NCBI RefSeq assembly: GCF_963678635.1
Contig: NW_026971221.1
Location: 1 to 64,000, forward strand
Direction of reading: 5' to 3'
DNA from: Symsagittifera roscoffensis
Taxonomy: Eukaryota > Xenacoelomorpha > Acoela > Convolutidae
Length of the DNA: 64,000 nt
Shown: positions 20,584 to 31,866 of the stretch, in pieces
Layout of the letters: each line of letters begins with the position of its first letter
Numbering within the stretch: position 1 is the stretch's first letter
Program-made: the position numbers and the translations under genes
The notes under the pieces: model-generated
The model's input: the letters and a program-made list of their open reading frames with translations, nothing else
What the model was told of the DNA's origin: nothing
Database searches by the model: none

Positions 20584-20800
20584 TTCTTAAGCCTAAAATT
20601 ACCTTAAGCGCCGGGTGCTAAACCTCTCAAGAGAAAACCGTAGACCTGTCTCCAGGCCTGCTCAAGTAAAAACGTTCCTCAAAAACGGGGGATGTCGCCT
20701 ATCCTATTTTACACTTATCTCCTATAATGTAATGTGGATTTTAACGATACCCGTTCTGCCTAATTTGAGAACTCGAGAATTGCCAAATCCTTCTTGGCTG

Positions 20801-21000
20801 CTTTCCCACTCGACTGGTCACCTGTTCCAGTCCAGTCTCCTATTGGTTCAGCTAAAGTGTGCCTGAACCACTTTCCCACTCGGCTGGTCACCTCTTCCAG
20901 TCAAGTCTCCTATTGGTTCAGCTCAAGTGTCCCTGAACCACTTTCCCACTCGGCTGGTCACCTCTTCCAGTCAAGTCTCCTATTGGTCCAGCTAAGTTCC
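20801..21000 (-). repeat. 70-bp tandem repeats in leader of element A (3 copies)
   Basis: Copies start at 20801, 20871 and 20941 with a 70-bp period; the last is truncated. Each contains CTTTCCCACTCG and CTCCTATTGG on the plus strand. B carries only two copies (69-bp period), so copy number varies within the family. Confidence 0.9.
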
Positions 21001-21457
21001 AAGCTATCTGAAAACCCTTGACAACGCCCCACTTCGGGCACTTTATTCAGTTTACTGGTTTAAATTGCTAGGTTGATCGAAACGATCGAACTTGTAAAAC
21101 AGTATGGGTATACTATTTAATTAATATAAAGGTTTGATCCAACTAATCTGGTGTCAAAGTCACTGTCTTTTTTCGTTTTATGGTTTTTGTTCCTTTTTCT
21201 ATTCTTTTTTGGTTTTGTTTTGCTTTTTGTCTTTTTGCTCGTGTTTTTGTCCCCCTAGTTGCCCCCCTTTACTCGGTTAGCTAAGCCTCGTTCGGAGAGC
21301 GTACCAGGAAATTTTCTCGAGTTTTCTTAAAAAGCTATCACGGTACAACCGGAAGGTTTGCACGTTCCTGTCGAACCGTACCGCCGGTACTCTAGAATGG
21401 GCATTCAGCCCGAAGCTGTCTCAAGTGGGTTCGACTCCGTAGTCTTGATGTCGTAAA

Positions 21458-21472
21458 CACCCAGGAGCGCCA
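21458..21472 (-). promoter_or_regulatory. Primer binding site candidate, element A
   Basis: Minus-strand TGGCGCTCCTGGGTG starts with TGG, as expected for pairing with a tRNA CCA end, 11 nt from the LTR. It is identical in B at 24079-24093. The cognate tRNA was not identified. Confidence 0.6.
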
Positions 21473-21483
21473 TTAAAACACTA

Positions 21484-22368
21484 AGTAACATTCGTCTACT
21501 GCAGTCACACATGAGGCTTAAGAAAAATAGGCCCTATAACCACTGGCTCAAGGGTCAGGGACACCATCTCTTGTGTTTTTCTACCTCAAGAACGGTCGGA
21601 GCCAGTTCGGTTCGTTTGTGACATGAGACTACGACCCGTTACAGCTTAAAGGCTACTACTAAAATATCCCCCACTCTAGAATTAGAAACGTCCCCATACT
21701 TAGGTCTCTAGATACCCAAAATACATGAACGCCGTTAAAAACCGGGTTGGAACAATCCGTTAAGTTACTTTTTATTAGACAGTGGAACTTTGATCCATTT
21801 CAGATGGATCAACCTAAAACTCGCCTTACCTCAACATAACAATTATAAAACACACTCTAGGAATTTAAATTAAGTACTCACATTGTAGCACGCTCAAGAA
21901 CCAGGAAGTAAATAAGTCGGTAAGCAACTCAAGAATTAATAAAGTAACTAAAATGAGTTTAATGTTAGTCAGTTTTAATAATAAGAACAAGTTTTTTCTC
22001 TAGACTGTAAGTTCTCGTGAACCATTGGGACACTCTAGCTGTCCACCTTTCCGTCGAAGGTTCACTCTGGTCCAGCTCAAATAATTGTTCTCTCGGGAAT
22101 ACTCTGTCCTCTATTTCAGATGGGACAGCTCTACTCTTGTTCACTATGATGGAAATTGCGAATAGCAATTTCCTACCGATTTTTCTTGCAACTTTCCCGC
22201 GTTTTTCACTCGAACGTTCTGACTTCTCTTTTTCTGATTTTCAGTTATCGCGAGAAAATCGTGCATGACAGGTTCCATTCGAAATTTTGAAAAACTAAAT
22301 TTCACTCCAAAATCAAGTGTTTTTTTCTTCTCTCAAGGTCAAACTTCCGAATATGACCGACTGGCACA
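21484..22368 (-). repeat. 5' LTR of element A (885 bp)
   Basis: The minus-strand start TGTGCCAGTC is at 22368, and the end GAATGTTACT is at 21484; the last base is T where B has A. It is the same length as both LTRs of B. It contains hairpin 1 (22152-22172), hairpin 2 (21790-21812, arms TTGATCCAT/ATGGATCAA) and AATAAA on the minus strand (21771-21776). It should drive leftward transcription of A. Confidence 0.95.
21771..21776 (-). terminator. Polyadenylation signal in LTR of element A
   Basis: AATAAA on the minus strand, 13 nt downstream of hairpin 2. The same arrangement is in both LTRs of B. Confidence 0.6.
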
Positions 22369-23013
22369 CCATTAAAGAACTAACTGAAAGTTCGTCAACT
22401 CAACATCAACCTTCGGCGCAAAGTATGGGAACAGTTCTAAAGAGAATTTTGGTACCATTTGCGAAAAAATTGATCTGCTCAAGTCAGTAGAAAATTCAAC
22501 GCCCCCGCCAAATAACCAACCGCTAAACGGTAACAAAGATGTCCAATTGCCGAAACAGCTAAGAATCGATGGTATCAAAGAAGCTGGCAGTGGGATTGAG
22601 ACCACTGAGTATGAAAATGACAAAGTGATTAGCGTCCCTAATCACGTAGGCGTCAATGCAACAATTAGCATTATCATGCAATTGGGAAAATTCAACAAAG
22701 ACCGAAATCGACCTTGAACCTTGCTGGTCACATTATCAAATGTCTGGGATGCACGATTAGTTATGTCACGAGCGCCTAAACTGAAGGAACTGTAAGATAA
22801 AATCTTCATCTCCAAACATTCGCCCGGAAGATACATATCGACGAAAAACAAAACTAAGTCTTCAGACGACTGGCTAACGTCTAAACAGAGCTTTGCATGC
22901 TTTTCACCGTCTCTACCAAGCCAGTACTTTTCGGTGGTCTTTTCTAACATCGGGTCGACAAAAACGTTACTGCTTTCGGCTTCGGTCAAAACACTCAAAT
23001 TAACTAAATTACA
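22369..23013. other. Likely host DNA between elements A and C/B, possible exon fragment
   Basis: No similarity to the retroelements is visible. On the minus strand a frame without an ATG is open from about 23066 to 22642. From about 22998 inwards it looks protein-like (motifs EKYWLGRDGEKH, SSEDLVLFF). A possible donor AAG|GTTCAA lies near 22720. On the plus strand a second ATG-less frame runs from about 22386 to 22717 (IRDGIKEAGSG-like composition). The two overlap, so at most one is real. I cannot name a family. Confidence 0.35.
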
Positions 23014-23182
23014 TGCAGAAATAGTGAGCTCATGGCTGGGTCTCAGTATCCCCAGACCACGAGGTCACTCCTAAAAACAGGGCTACTACTTATTATATTA
23101 CTATTGTTTTTGTTCAGTAGATAAAAATCATCATCTCCATCGAAGATGGATCAACCCTTTCCCCCAACTCCTAGCTTCTCAT
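23014..23182 (-). repeat. Distal part of the 3' LTR of element C, separated by insertion of B
   Basis: Minus-strand TTGATCCATC...GATGG at 23154-23136 resembles hairpin 2 of the A/B LTR. If 45582-45032 is joined to 23182 leftwards, it falls at offset 579, against 555 in B. The piece probably ends near TTTCTGCA (23014). The outer boundary is uncertain. Confidence 0.5.
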
Positions 23183-24067
23183 TGTGCCAGTCGGTCATGT
23201 CTAGAGGTTTGACCTTGAGAACAAGTAATTTTGGAGTGAAGTTTTAATTTTAAAAGTTTCGAATGGAGCCTGTCATGCTCAGTTTTCTCGAACCAACTGA
23301 AAACGCAAAATCAAAATCAGAACGACCGAATTAACAATTGCGGGAAACTACTCAAGAAAAAGGCAGGAAATTGCTATTCGCAATTTCTCGATACGAAACA
23401 ATCAGAGAGTAGAGCTGTCTTCTCCTGAAAACAGGAGAATAGAATACAGACTTGAGAAAGGACGACTATTCGAACGGAAAGGAGTGAACATTCAATGGAA
23501 GAGTGGACAACTCGAGTGTCCCAATGGTTCATTCAGAAACTTTGATTCTTGAGACAGAACTTATTTCTGTTGTTAAAACTAATTAGCATCAAACTTATTC
23601 AGTTATATTATTTAGTTCTCAAGCTGCTTATCTTTTAGTTACTCCTCATACTCAAGTGCATCGACATGTGAGTTCTCAATTTAAATTTCTCGAGTGTATT
23701 TTATGATAATTATGTTGAGATAAGGCGAGTTTTAGGTTGATCCATCTGAAATGGATCAAAGTTCCACTGTCCAATAAAAAGTAACTAAGCGGATTGTTCC
23801 AACCCGGTTTTTAACGGCGTTCATGTATTTTGGGTATTTCGAGACCTAAGTATGGGGACGTTTTTATTTCTAGAGTGAGGGGGTATTTTGGTAGTGGCCT
23901 TTAAGCTGTAACGGGTTCCAGTCTCATGTCGCAAGCGAACCGAATTGGCTCCGACCGTTCTTGAGGTAGAAAAACACAAGAGATAGTGTCCCTGACTCTT
24001 GAGCCAATGGTTATAGGGCCCTATTTTTCTTAAGCCTCATGTGTGACTACAGTAGACGAATGTTACA
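23183..24067 (+). repeat. 5' LTR of element B (885 bp)
   Basis: Starts TGTGCCAGTC and ends GAATGTTACA. Hairpin 1 is at 23367-23387 (GAAATTGC-TATTC-GCAATTTC). Hairpin 2 is at 23737-23759 (TTGATCCAT-CTGAA-ATGGATCAA). AATAAA is at 23773-23778. It lies head-to-head with the 5' LTR of A. Confidence 0.95.
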
Positions 24068-24078
24068 TAGTGTTTTTA

Positions 24079-24093
24079 TGGCGCTCCTGGGTG
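24079..24093 (+). promoter_or_regulatory. Primer binding site candidate, element B
   Basis: TGGCGCTCCTGGGTG, 11 nt after the LTR end and identical to A. The offset is larger than the usual 0-5 nt, but it is the only conserved TGG start nearby. Confidence 0.6.
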
Positions 24094-24538
24094 TTTTTAC
24101 GACATCATGACTACGGAGTCGAACCAACTTGACACAGCTCCGGGCTACATGCCCATTCTAGAGTACCGGTGGTACGGTTCAGCGGGAACGTGTAAACCTT
24201 CCGGTTGTACCGTGATAGCTTTTTAAGAAAACTCAAGAAAACTTCCTGGTACGCTCTCCGAACGAGGCTTAGCTAACCGAGTGAAGGGGGGCAACTAGGG
24301 GGACAAAAACACAAGCAAAAAAGAATACAAATAGGAACAAAAACCATAAAACGAAAAAAGACAGTGACTTTGATACCAAATTAGTTGGATCAAACCTTTG
24401 TATTAATTAAATAGTATACACATACTGTTTTATAAGACCGATCGTTTCGATCAATCTAGCAATTTAAACCAGTGACTTCAGTAAGGTGCCCGAGTGGGGG
24501 GCGTTGTTAAGGGTTTTCAGATAGATTGCGACCCAACC

Positions 24539-24661
24539 GGACCACTAGGAGACTTGACTGGAAAGGGTGACCAGTCGAGTGGGAAAGTGGTTCACAAGGA
24601 TCGAAACGGACCACTAGGAGACTTGATTGGAAGAGGTGACCAGTCGAGTGGGAAAGTGGTT
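24539..24661 (+). repeat. 69-bp tandem repeats in leader of element B (2 copies)
   Basis: GGACCACTAGGAGACTTG starts at 24539 and 24608. The sequence is the complement-strand equivalent of the three 70-bp repeats in A. Confidence 0.9.
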
Positions 24662-24908
24662 CTGCTGTCAAGTGCAGAACAGAGACAACCAGCACAGGAC
24701 CACTACAAGAGGACGCACAGGGGTGTTCTCAAGTCGAACAACGGGTATCGTTAGAATCCACAATACATTATAGGAAATAAGTGTAAAATTGGATAAGCGG
24801 AGTCCCATTGTTTTGAGGCAGTTTTTACTCAAGCAGGCCTGGAAACAGGTCTACGGTTTTCTCTCGAGAGGTTTAGCACCCGGCGCTTAAGGGATTTTTC
24901 GGCTTAAG

Positions 24909-24989
24909 AGGGGGGCTAAAGATGGGGGAGGTTAGTAGGGGGGCTGGTTAGGTTAGAGGTTGACGGTTGTAAATTGTAAAAAGGGGGGA
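24909..24989 (+). repeat. G-tract cluster in leader of element B
   Basis: Runs GGGGGG, GGGGG, GGGGGG and AAAAAGGGGGG within about 80 nt, conserved with 20505-20583 of A. Confidence 0.6.
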
Positions 24990-25568
24990 AATTAGAGTAA
25001 CTAATTAATCGACATCGTTGATTTAGTTACATTAGCCATCAACACGCGTTGGTAATAATAGGTGGATATCCAAAATTTAACTCGAGTTAAGATTGGTATG
25101 TTGGTTGGATTGGTAGGGGGGAACGGATATAGAAAGTTTTTGTGATACCCCATAAGATCGCTAGTGGGGGGAGGAAAACGCGTGGCAGTTAGGTACCAGA
25201 CATTTTTTTTCGACAGAAGGTCGACATTTGTCTCGTTTGAATTTTAGGTGGGTTGATTTCTCTGTTTTATTATTTTTCTTGCTTAAAAAATTTTTTTTTT
25301 AAATATATATTGTTGCATTTTGGTGAGGATTTGCGATTCGTTTTTATACGAACAGGTGATCACAAGATACCTGCGCACAGGTTTTGGTTTCAAGTTGCTT
25401 GGAACATAGAAAAAGAGGTAATTCAAAAAGGGGGGTTAGCATTTGGCCATTAAGAGAGGGTTTTTGGGAAAATTTTCACTAGAGCTTGAGTGGTGGTACA
25501 AGGTACAGTGAATCAAGAAGTCCCTACAACGAAGAAGAAAGAGATCCGATATCCAGACATTCAGTGAC

Positions 25569-26132
25569 GAGTCTTGGGACAGTACTAAAGAAGTCTTGGG
25601 ACATTGCAGTCTGGGGACAGTCTTGGGGCGACACAGTCTTGGGACAGTGAAGCCTTGGGGCAGTCTTGGACCAGAGCAGTCTTGGTACAAAACAGTCTTG
25701 GGCCATTGGTCTTGGGACGTTAGTCTTGGGACGTTGGTCTTGGGACATTAGTCTTGGGACGTTGGTCTTGGGCCATTGGTCTTGGGACGTTAGTCTTGGG
25801 ACGTTGGTCTTGGGACATTAGTCTTGGGACGTTGGTCTTGGGCCATTGGTCTTGGAACGTTAGTCTTGGGACGTTGGTCTTGGGCCATTGGTCTTGGGAC
25901 ATTAGTCTTGGGACGTTGGTCTTGGGGCATTGGTCTTGGGACGTTAGTCTTGGGACATTAGTCTTGGGCCATTGGTCTTGGGACGTTAGTCTTGGGACGT
26001 TGGTCTTGGGCCATTGGTCTTGGGACATTAGTCTTGGGACGTTAGTCTTGGGACATTGGTCTCGGGACGTTAGTCTTGGGACGTTGGTCTTGGGACGTTG
26101 GTCTAGGGACGTTGGTCTTGGGACATTGGTCT
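25569..26132 (+). repeat. GTCTTGGGAC minisatellite in leader of element B (14-bp unit)
   Basis: About 35 copies of GTCTTGGGMC with 4-bp spacers (mostly GTTG, GTTA, ATTA, ATTG). The core matches A but the spacer length and sequence differ. Confidence 0.95.
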
Positions 26133-26417
26133 GAGGATACCAATAAGAAGTACTGGGACAACACTGAATAGTCTTGGGACGGTAGAGAGAAAGTCTTGGA
26201 ACAGTATTAGGAAGGGGGTACTACAAGAGTACTAAGTTAGGTTGAAGTAACCAATTATAACAACACATTCCCTATCCTAACCTAACACATAAAAGTTTTC
26301 AAAAGTTTAAGAAAAATTGTTTTTAGCGAATTGTCAATTTCTTTTTACTTAGAGTTTTTAACCTTAGAGTAGAAATTTTGTAGATAATAATACTGTAAAT
26401 AACAACAATTGTAAATA

Positions 26418-28625
26418 ATGAGGCGGAGCAGGGTACCGGTAGCTGAAAAAAGATCTACCGAAGCAAAATACAATTCGTCGCTACGCAAAGCAACATCAAT
26501 GGGTCCGAAGATAACAAAGAAGAGCTTTTCAGTTAACATGGTCAGTACAAGGAGTACAACGGAGAATAGAGCAAAAGAGGGCACAGAAGGGGAACGAGTA
26601 GAACCCACCATCGAGATTGATCTAGAGACACCCGATCAAAGTGTGGATGAAACAGGGAAAATTGCGACGGAGTCAACTCCAATGCCCAATGCAGAAGAAC
26701 CAAACCCGAAACCCATAGAGTTTTCACCAATAGACAATGTGGAAGATGCAATAGGCAACACCGAAGAAACGGTGAAAGAAGACTCTCAAGTAAAAAAGAC
26801 ATCCTTTACAGAAAGGTTGGCGATGATGGTCGGAATAAAAACGAAAGAAAACATGACTGAAGAACCAAAAGCTGAAAGAGCACGAACATTTGGGACAGTG
26901 AGCACGAGGACGACAGAAGCCAATCCAAGAGAGGAACAGACTAAAGCAGAAGCTACGGCCAAAGACAGACCGACGGCTGACCATGAAAAGGCTACTATTG
27001 AGCTAGGTGACTTGATGGCGAAACTGAATCAGATCGACAAAAAACTGAAGCACAGCGAAGAGGACAGAGAGGTGATAAGAAAAGAATTAAGATACAACAA
27101 ACACGAGTATCTGGATAGTTATTTTAACCTGGCTAAGGCAACAGATGAGAGACTCAAGGAGATGTCAGATAAGGTAGAAGCCACCAATGAAGAACGAGAT
27201 AAGAACATCAAAAAAGATATGCAACAGTTGAAAAACCGATATGATGATGTCAACAGCCAATTAGGTAGCCTGGAAAAGAGAATGGACACAATGAGCAATA
27301 ATCAGGCAGAAATTTCGTGTGCAATACAGGCGAAACTGGATGCAATCTTGAGAAATTCTACTTCACAAGAAAGACCGGCAGCGGATCGTACGCAAGGCAC
27401 CAGAGTTGACTTTGTGGAACCACAAAGGAACAAACGGCAATCGACACCGTTGCCCTTAACCCGGGACACGGTGAGCATAGCACCAACAGCTGCGAAAACA
27501 ATAATGAAGAATGGAACGTCGAGTACAACGACTGGTCCGGGGGACTCAACAACTAACAGCAACGCAGGACCGGATGCTATGACATGGGCAAACACTTGGG
27601 AAATGATGAATAGAACTCTAGAGGCCTTCGCCACAAGGAACACCGACTCGAATGATAGAAGAGAGGGAAAATCCAGAAAAACATTCAAGAAGCCAAAAGA
27701 ATTCAAAGATGACTCTGATGGATGCATTGATACTTGGGTGGAAGTGATGAGACTACACCTAGAACAGGACAACTTGAACGATGAAAGACAAACATGCACA
27801 GTCATACTCAGGAATTTAGAAGGCACGGCATTAAAATGCGTGGTTGCGAAGAAAGAAGAAGAACGCGATACCGCGGACAAAATCTTTGAAATACTGTTGA
27901 ATAGATTCGGCTCAGGCATGAAGGGTCATCAAGCGATGATGCGATTTGAAAAAAGGAGACAGAGAGATGACGAATCGATAGACAGGTTCCTAGATGATCT
28001 CGAGAGCTTGAGAAAAAGGAGTGACCCAGAAGAATCTACCAATAGAAGAAACTTCAGCATAGCCTCAAAGTTCATTGATGGGGTAAAGAGTGATGACTTG
28101 AGAACGATGTTAGCAACGTATTACACATTGTCGAAAGATAGTGCGCCAACTCCAGAAGAGATGAGGCAGAAGTCAAGAGAATACATGCTGATGAAACCCA
28201 AGAAATACTCGTACTCAGACAACAGGAACACCCAAGGGGGGAGTCAGCCACAAAGGTCGTCATGGTACAAACCTAGAGATGACATGGACAAACGCAGGTC
28301 GTGTGCTAACTGCGGGTCAGTTGATCATCATGTGGCGGATTGCACGACATACAAACAGGGCATGAAGAGTTTGGGATATGCACCCGATGAGGAAGATATG
28401 AGCCAGATGGAAGAATACGAGTTCTATAGTGGCTTGATCATCAAAATATGTGCGAGATGCTTCTTCTGTAACCAAGAGGGGCACTTCAGGATGGACTGTC
28501 CGTTGTTCTGGGAAGCGGTCAAGAATCAGAGTCATCCAAAACACAAGTTGGCATTGGCAGCAGTGCAGAACCAGAGAAACAGACAGGGTGAATTTGAGAC
28601 AAAAAACTCGAGGGACCAAATGTAG
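26418..28625 (+). pseudogene. Gag of element B (broken at its end)
   Basis: A 735-codon frame: acidic N-terminal region, coiled coil, capsid domain and two intact CX2CX4HX4C knuckles (about 28303-28344 and 28459-28500). It bridges the site where A is frameshifted and so shows the native gag junction. It ends at a TAG after a 1-nt deletion near 28605. About 130 codons further on, a 16-nt deletion near 28765 brings another stop. The protein would still have complete capsid and nucleocapsid parts. Confidence 0.9.
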
Positions 28626-28875
28626 AGCTACCAACGAAAACAGTGAAAGCTGTAACACAATGTGGTAGTGCAGCAGAGGCCACGGCGAAGAAAGCCCCAG
28701 AAATAGATTACGAGAAGGCGGCAGCGGAGGCCATCAACAAAGTGAAGCAGGATCTGGCTGCGAACTAAAACTGGAGATCGAAAGAAAGAATTTTAACGAA
28801 GCATTAACCGGATCAAACCCAACACCAGAGGCCGTATCAGGCTCAACAAAGACCAGGAATTGTAACACTGTAAAA
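28626..28875 (+). pseudogene. Broken gag-protease linker, element B
   Basis: The translated sequence resumes similarity to A in another frame (ELPTKTVKAV, YEKAAAEAI, VKQDLAAN). It is then interrupted by the 16-nt deletion and TAA at about 28766. It joins the protease frame just before 28876. Confidence 0.8.
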
Positions 28876-30156
28876 ATGGTGACGGGAAAGCCATTCGGCA
28901 TATCGAAAATCGGGGCTAGAATAATGTCGATAATCACAGTGGGCGGCCACGAGGTAACCAGAAACTTGAGCGAACCGAGCGACCAGACAATAATGCACAT
29001 TGACGTGTACGCAGATTACTTGAGTTGTATAAGCCCACAAACGACTTCTAGAGCGTTGAGAGCACTACTCACGAGAGGGGGCAGCAAGTCGGTACGTGTT
29101 GATAATAGGTATACTGAGGCTTATGGTCCACACGAGGTGATGCTAAATATAGATGGGATCAACATCTATACCAGAACGATGATAACATGTGACGAAGACC
29201 TAATTGGGCAAATCTACGTAGGGAAAGAAGAATTAAAAGTGAGATCGATTGGACACTGCGCCATGCTTGAAGAAGATGCAATGCACATTGGGACAGAGGC
29301 AGATGTGACAGGGCACGTGCTAGACATAAGTGGCAAGAAGACTCAGTTACGTGGGTTACTTGACACGGGAGCGGTCTTGAGTGTCATACCAATCGAAACT
29401 TGGGAACGAATGGGCTTCAACAAAGATGACTTGATAGATTCGAGAATACGGTTGTCGGCTGCGAACAAAGGAGCCCTGCGCGTGTTAGGCAGAACGCCGA
29501 TAATAGCGCTCAATCTGGGGGAACGTAACCTGTGGATGAGTTTTCTTGTAGTAGAAAACCTAGATGAGTCTGACCAATTCATTTTGGGCAGAGACTTCAT
29601 CAGGAATTTCGACGTAACGATTGATCTAAATAACGCAATGTTCAGGATACGGAACCCGGATAGGAGGTACGCAAACAAACCGGTAAATTTAATAATGGCA
29701 AATGAAAACAAAGCACCGGTATTCTTGAGTAGGAGGGTGAGGCTAAAAGCTAATGAAGCGGCAATCGTAAGCTTGAGGATGAAAAATTACAATGAACTAA
29801 GTGACAACAAGCAAGTGTGTATAGTTCCGAATCCTAATAGTCAAAGTGCTGCTGTTTTAGGAAGATCATTCTCGACAACGAAGAGCGGCCTCTGCGTCAG
29901 TGTCTTGTTGAATACCCTTGATGTACCAATCACGATACAGAGAGGGAGGAAACTGGGATATGCTTTACCGGTTAAAACTCGATATGAAACGATTGAGAAC
30001 TCAAAACAAAATGAAGTTGTTGATTGTCCCAATCACAGGGACAAAATTTGTATCTTGAGACGATTGCAGAAAATAAAAGATTCATCAGGTCTTATTAAAT
30101 CACTTAAGTCAGAAACGGACGATGGGCTGTCGAGCTGTTCGAACTTTCCAGAGTGA
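28876..30156 (+). pseudogene. Aspartic protease region of pol, element B
   Basis: 426 codons matching the A polyprotein. The catalytic LLDTGA is at about 29356-29373, followed by the ILGRDF strand typical of retropepsins. It ends at a CGA-to-TGA type stop (30154-30156) just before RT. The first ATG is internal; the native frame continues from gag. The protease would cleave the polyprotein during particle maturation. Confidence 0.9.
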
Positions 30157-30171
30157 CCCACACTAGATGAA

Positions 30172-31866
30172 ATGCAGACTGATAAACCGGTGCTGCCGGA
30201 GATTGAACATTTAAGGGGCAAACTGAAAGATGAACAGCTCGAAGCCATCAAGGACGTACTAGAGCGGAACGAGGAAGTTTTTTCGAGGCATAAGGCGGAT
30301 ATCGGGTGTTGTAATTTTGTTGAGCATGAAATAGAATTAGAGGAAAACGCGGTACCACGCCGAGAGGGGGCGAGGCGAATGACCCCACACAAATCGGACG
30401 CGTGTAGAAAAGAAATCGAAACGTTACTAGAGTATGACATGATAGAACCATCCAAGTCACCGTGGGCGTGTGGAGTAGTGATGGCCAAAAAGAAAGGCGA
30501 CCAGTTAAGGTTTTGTTGTGACTTTCGATACCTGAACTCCGTCACGGTGAAGGATGCCTATCCCATACTTGGGATTGATGAGAGCCTCTCGAAGTTAGGT
30601 GATGCAAAATTTTTTACGACCCTTGATTTAGGCTCGGCCTTTTGGCAGGTACCACTACGGAAGCAGGACAGGGACAAGACAGGGTTTGCCTGCGAGTTGG
30701 GTCTGTTTCAATGGAAACGGATGCCGTTTGGACTTTGCAATGCCACAGCCACGTTTCAGCGATTGATGGCACACGCGCTGATAGGCGTAACAAAGAAGTA
30801 TGGCAATCTGGTAATGTGCTACGTGGATGACGTGGTAATAGCAACGCCAACACTAGAAGACCACATTGAGAGACTTGACGAGGTGTTCGCGTGCATGAAA
30901 AGATCGGGGCTAAAGTGTAAACCATCAAAGTGCGAGATACTCAAGGACTCAATTAAATACTTAGGCAGGATGGTAGACAAGCACGGCATCAGACCTGATC
31001 CAGACGCCGTGGAGGCAGTCCTAACCTGGAAGTCACCAAAGACGGAACACCAGTTGATGAGCTTCCTGGGCTTCGCTAACTACTACAGAGAGTTCATCAA
31101 AGGCTACGCGGACAAGGTGTACCCGATGCAACAATTGATGAGGCACAAGGGCAAGAAGTTCACATGGAACAACGCAGCAGAGGATGCATTCCAGAGGATA
31201 AAGAAAGAGCTATGTGAGGCACCAGTACTGGGGATGCCGACTGAGAAAGGGATGTACGTGCTGGACACGGATGCGTCGGTAGTTGCGATTTCAGGAATCC
31301 TCCATCAAGAACAAGAGTGGAATGGGAAAACAGTCTTGAGACCAATAGCTTACGGGAGCAAAGTCCTGAGTGACACGGAAATGAAGTACGGAGCCCCGAA
31401 GGCAGAGATGTTCGCGGTGGTTACCTTTGTTGAGAAGTACAGGGCGTACCTGGGCAGTGAGCCATTTAAGTTGCGAGTCGACAACCGAGCACTAAGCTGG
31501 CTGAAAACGTACTCGATGGACCAGAGTTACATCGGGAGGTGGATAGTTCGCCTAGACGGATACAATATGATAATTGAGCATAGAACACGAGACAAACATC
31601 AAAATGCCGACAGCTTGAGTAAGAAGACGGAGTTCTACGAGAGACAAGAACAAAGAGAGGCGGACAGACCTGAGATCAAAGATGGCTTCTCCTTCATGGA
31701 CAAGGAAACGTACGACAGTCTTCCACTCACGAGATGGCTGGACAAATCAGGCAAACCGATTGAAGATCACCCGGAATTACCTAAAGAACATCCAGAAAAG
31801 ACCATCTTGAAGAAAAGCAGAAGGATTCCGGTAGGAACAATGCTCAAGTCCAAGATCGTGAGGTAA
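30172..31866 (+). pseudogene. Reverse transcriptase - RNase H region of pol, element B
   Basis: Same frame as the protease segment. RT motifs: FCCDFRYLN, LDLGSAFWQV, MPFGLCNA, and YVDD (30821-30832). RNase H motifs: DTDAS, KAEMFA, LRVDNRA. One RT change stands out: IPRIDES in A is ILGIDES here. It ends at a GAA-to-TAA type stop (31864-31866). Confidence 0.9.

Larger units (their letters stand above)
18921..21457 (-). other. 5' leader of element A
   Basis: About 2.5 kb between the PBS and the gag start. From the PBS it holds a hairpin GATCG-AAA-CGATC (about 21075-21087), three 70-bp repeats, a G-tract cluster and the GTCTTGGGAC minisatellite. A possible splice acceptor (TTTTATTCTTAG, minus strand) lies near 18970-18990. 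There is no credible ORF: long frames through the minisatellite exist only because the repeat lacks stops. Confidence 0.7.
1..22368 (-). mobile_element. Element A: giant Ty3/gypsy-type LTR retrotransposon (3' LTR cut by window start)
   Basis: Read on the minus strand, the order is 5' LTR (21484-22368), PBS, repeat-rich leader, gag-pol, accessory ORF2, 3' UTR, polypurine tract and 3' LTR (1-294 visible). If the 3' LTR is full length the element is about 22.96 kb, far above the usual 5-10 kb for this superfamily. The 294 visible bases of the 3' LTR match 22075-22368 without gaps and differ only at two adjacent bases (176-177), so the insertion is young. ORF2 is unbroken over 2,954 codons; gag-pol has two small frame breaks. 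Element B is a second member of the same family, and C is a more distant relative. Confidence 0.95.
24094..26417 (+). other. 5' leader of element B
   Basis: 2.3 kb without a credible gene. In order: hairpin GATCG-TTT-CGATC (about 24440-24455), two 69-bp repeats, a G-tract cluster, and the GTCTTGGGAC minisatellite. An AT-rich stretch ending TTTTGTAG (about 26376-26383), which could be a 3' splice site, follows 35 nt before the gag ATG. Confidence 0.7.

Noticed and set aside
21420-21472. tRNA-like GGGTTCGACTCC next to the PBS
   Set aside because: It resembles a T-arm, but no acceptor, D or anticodon arms can be fitted and the CCA-like end is about 30 nt away.
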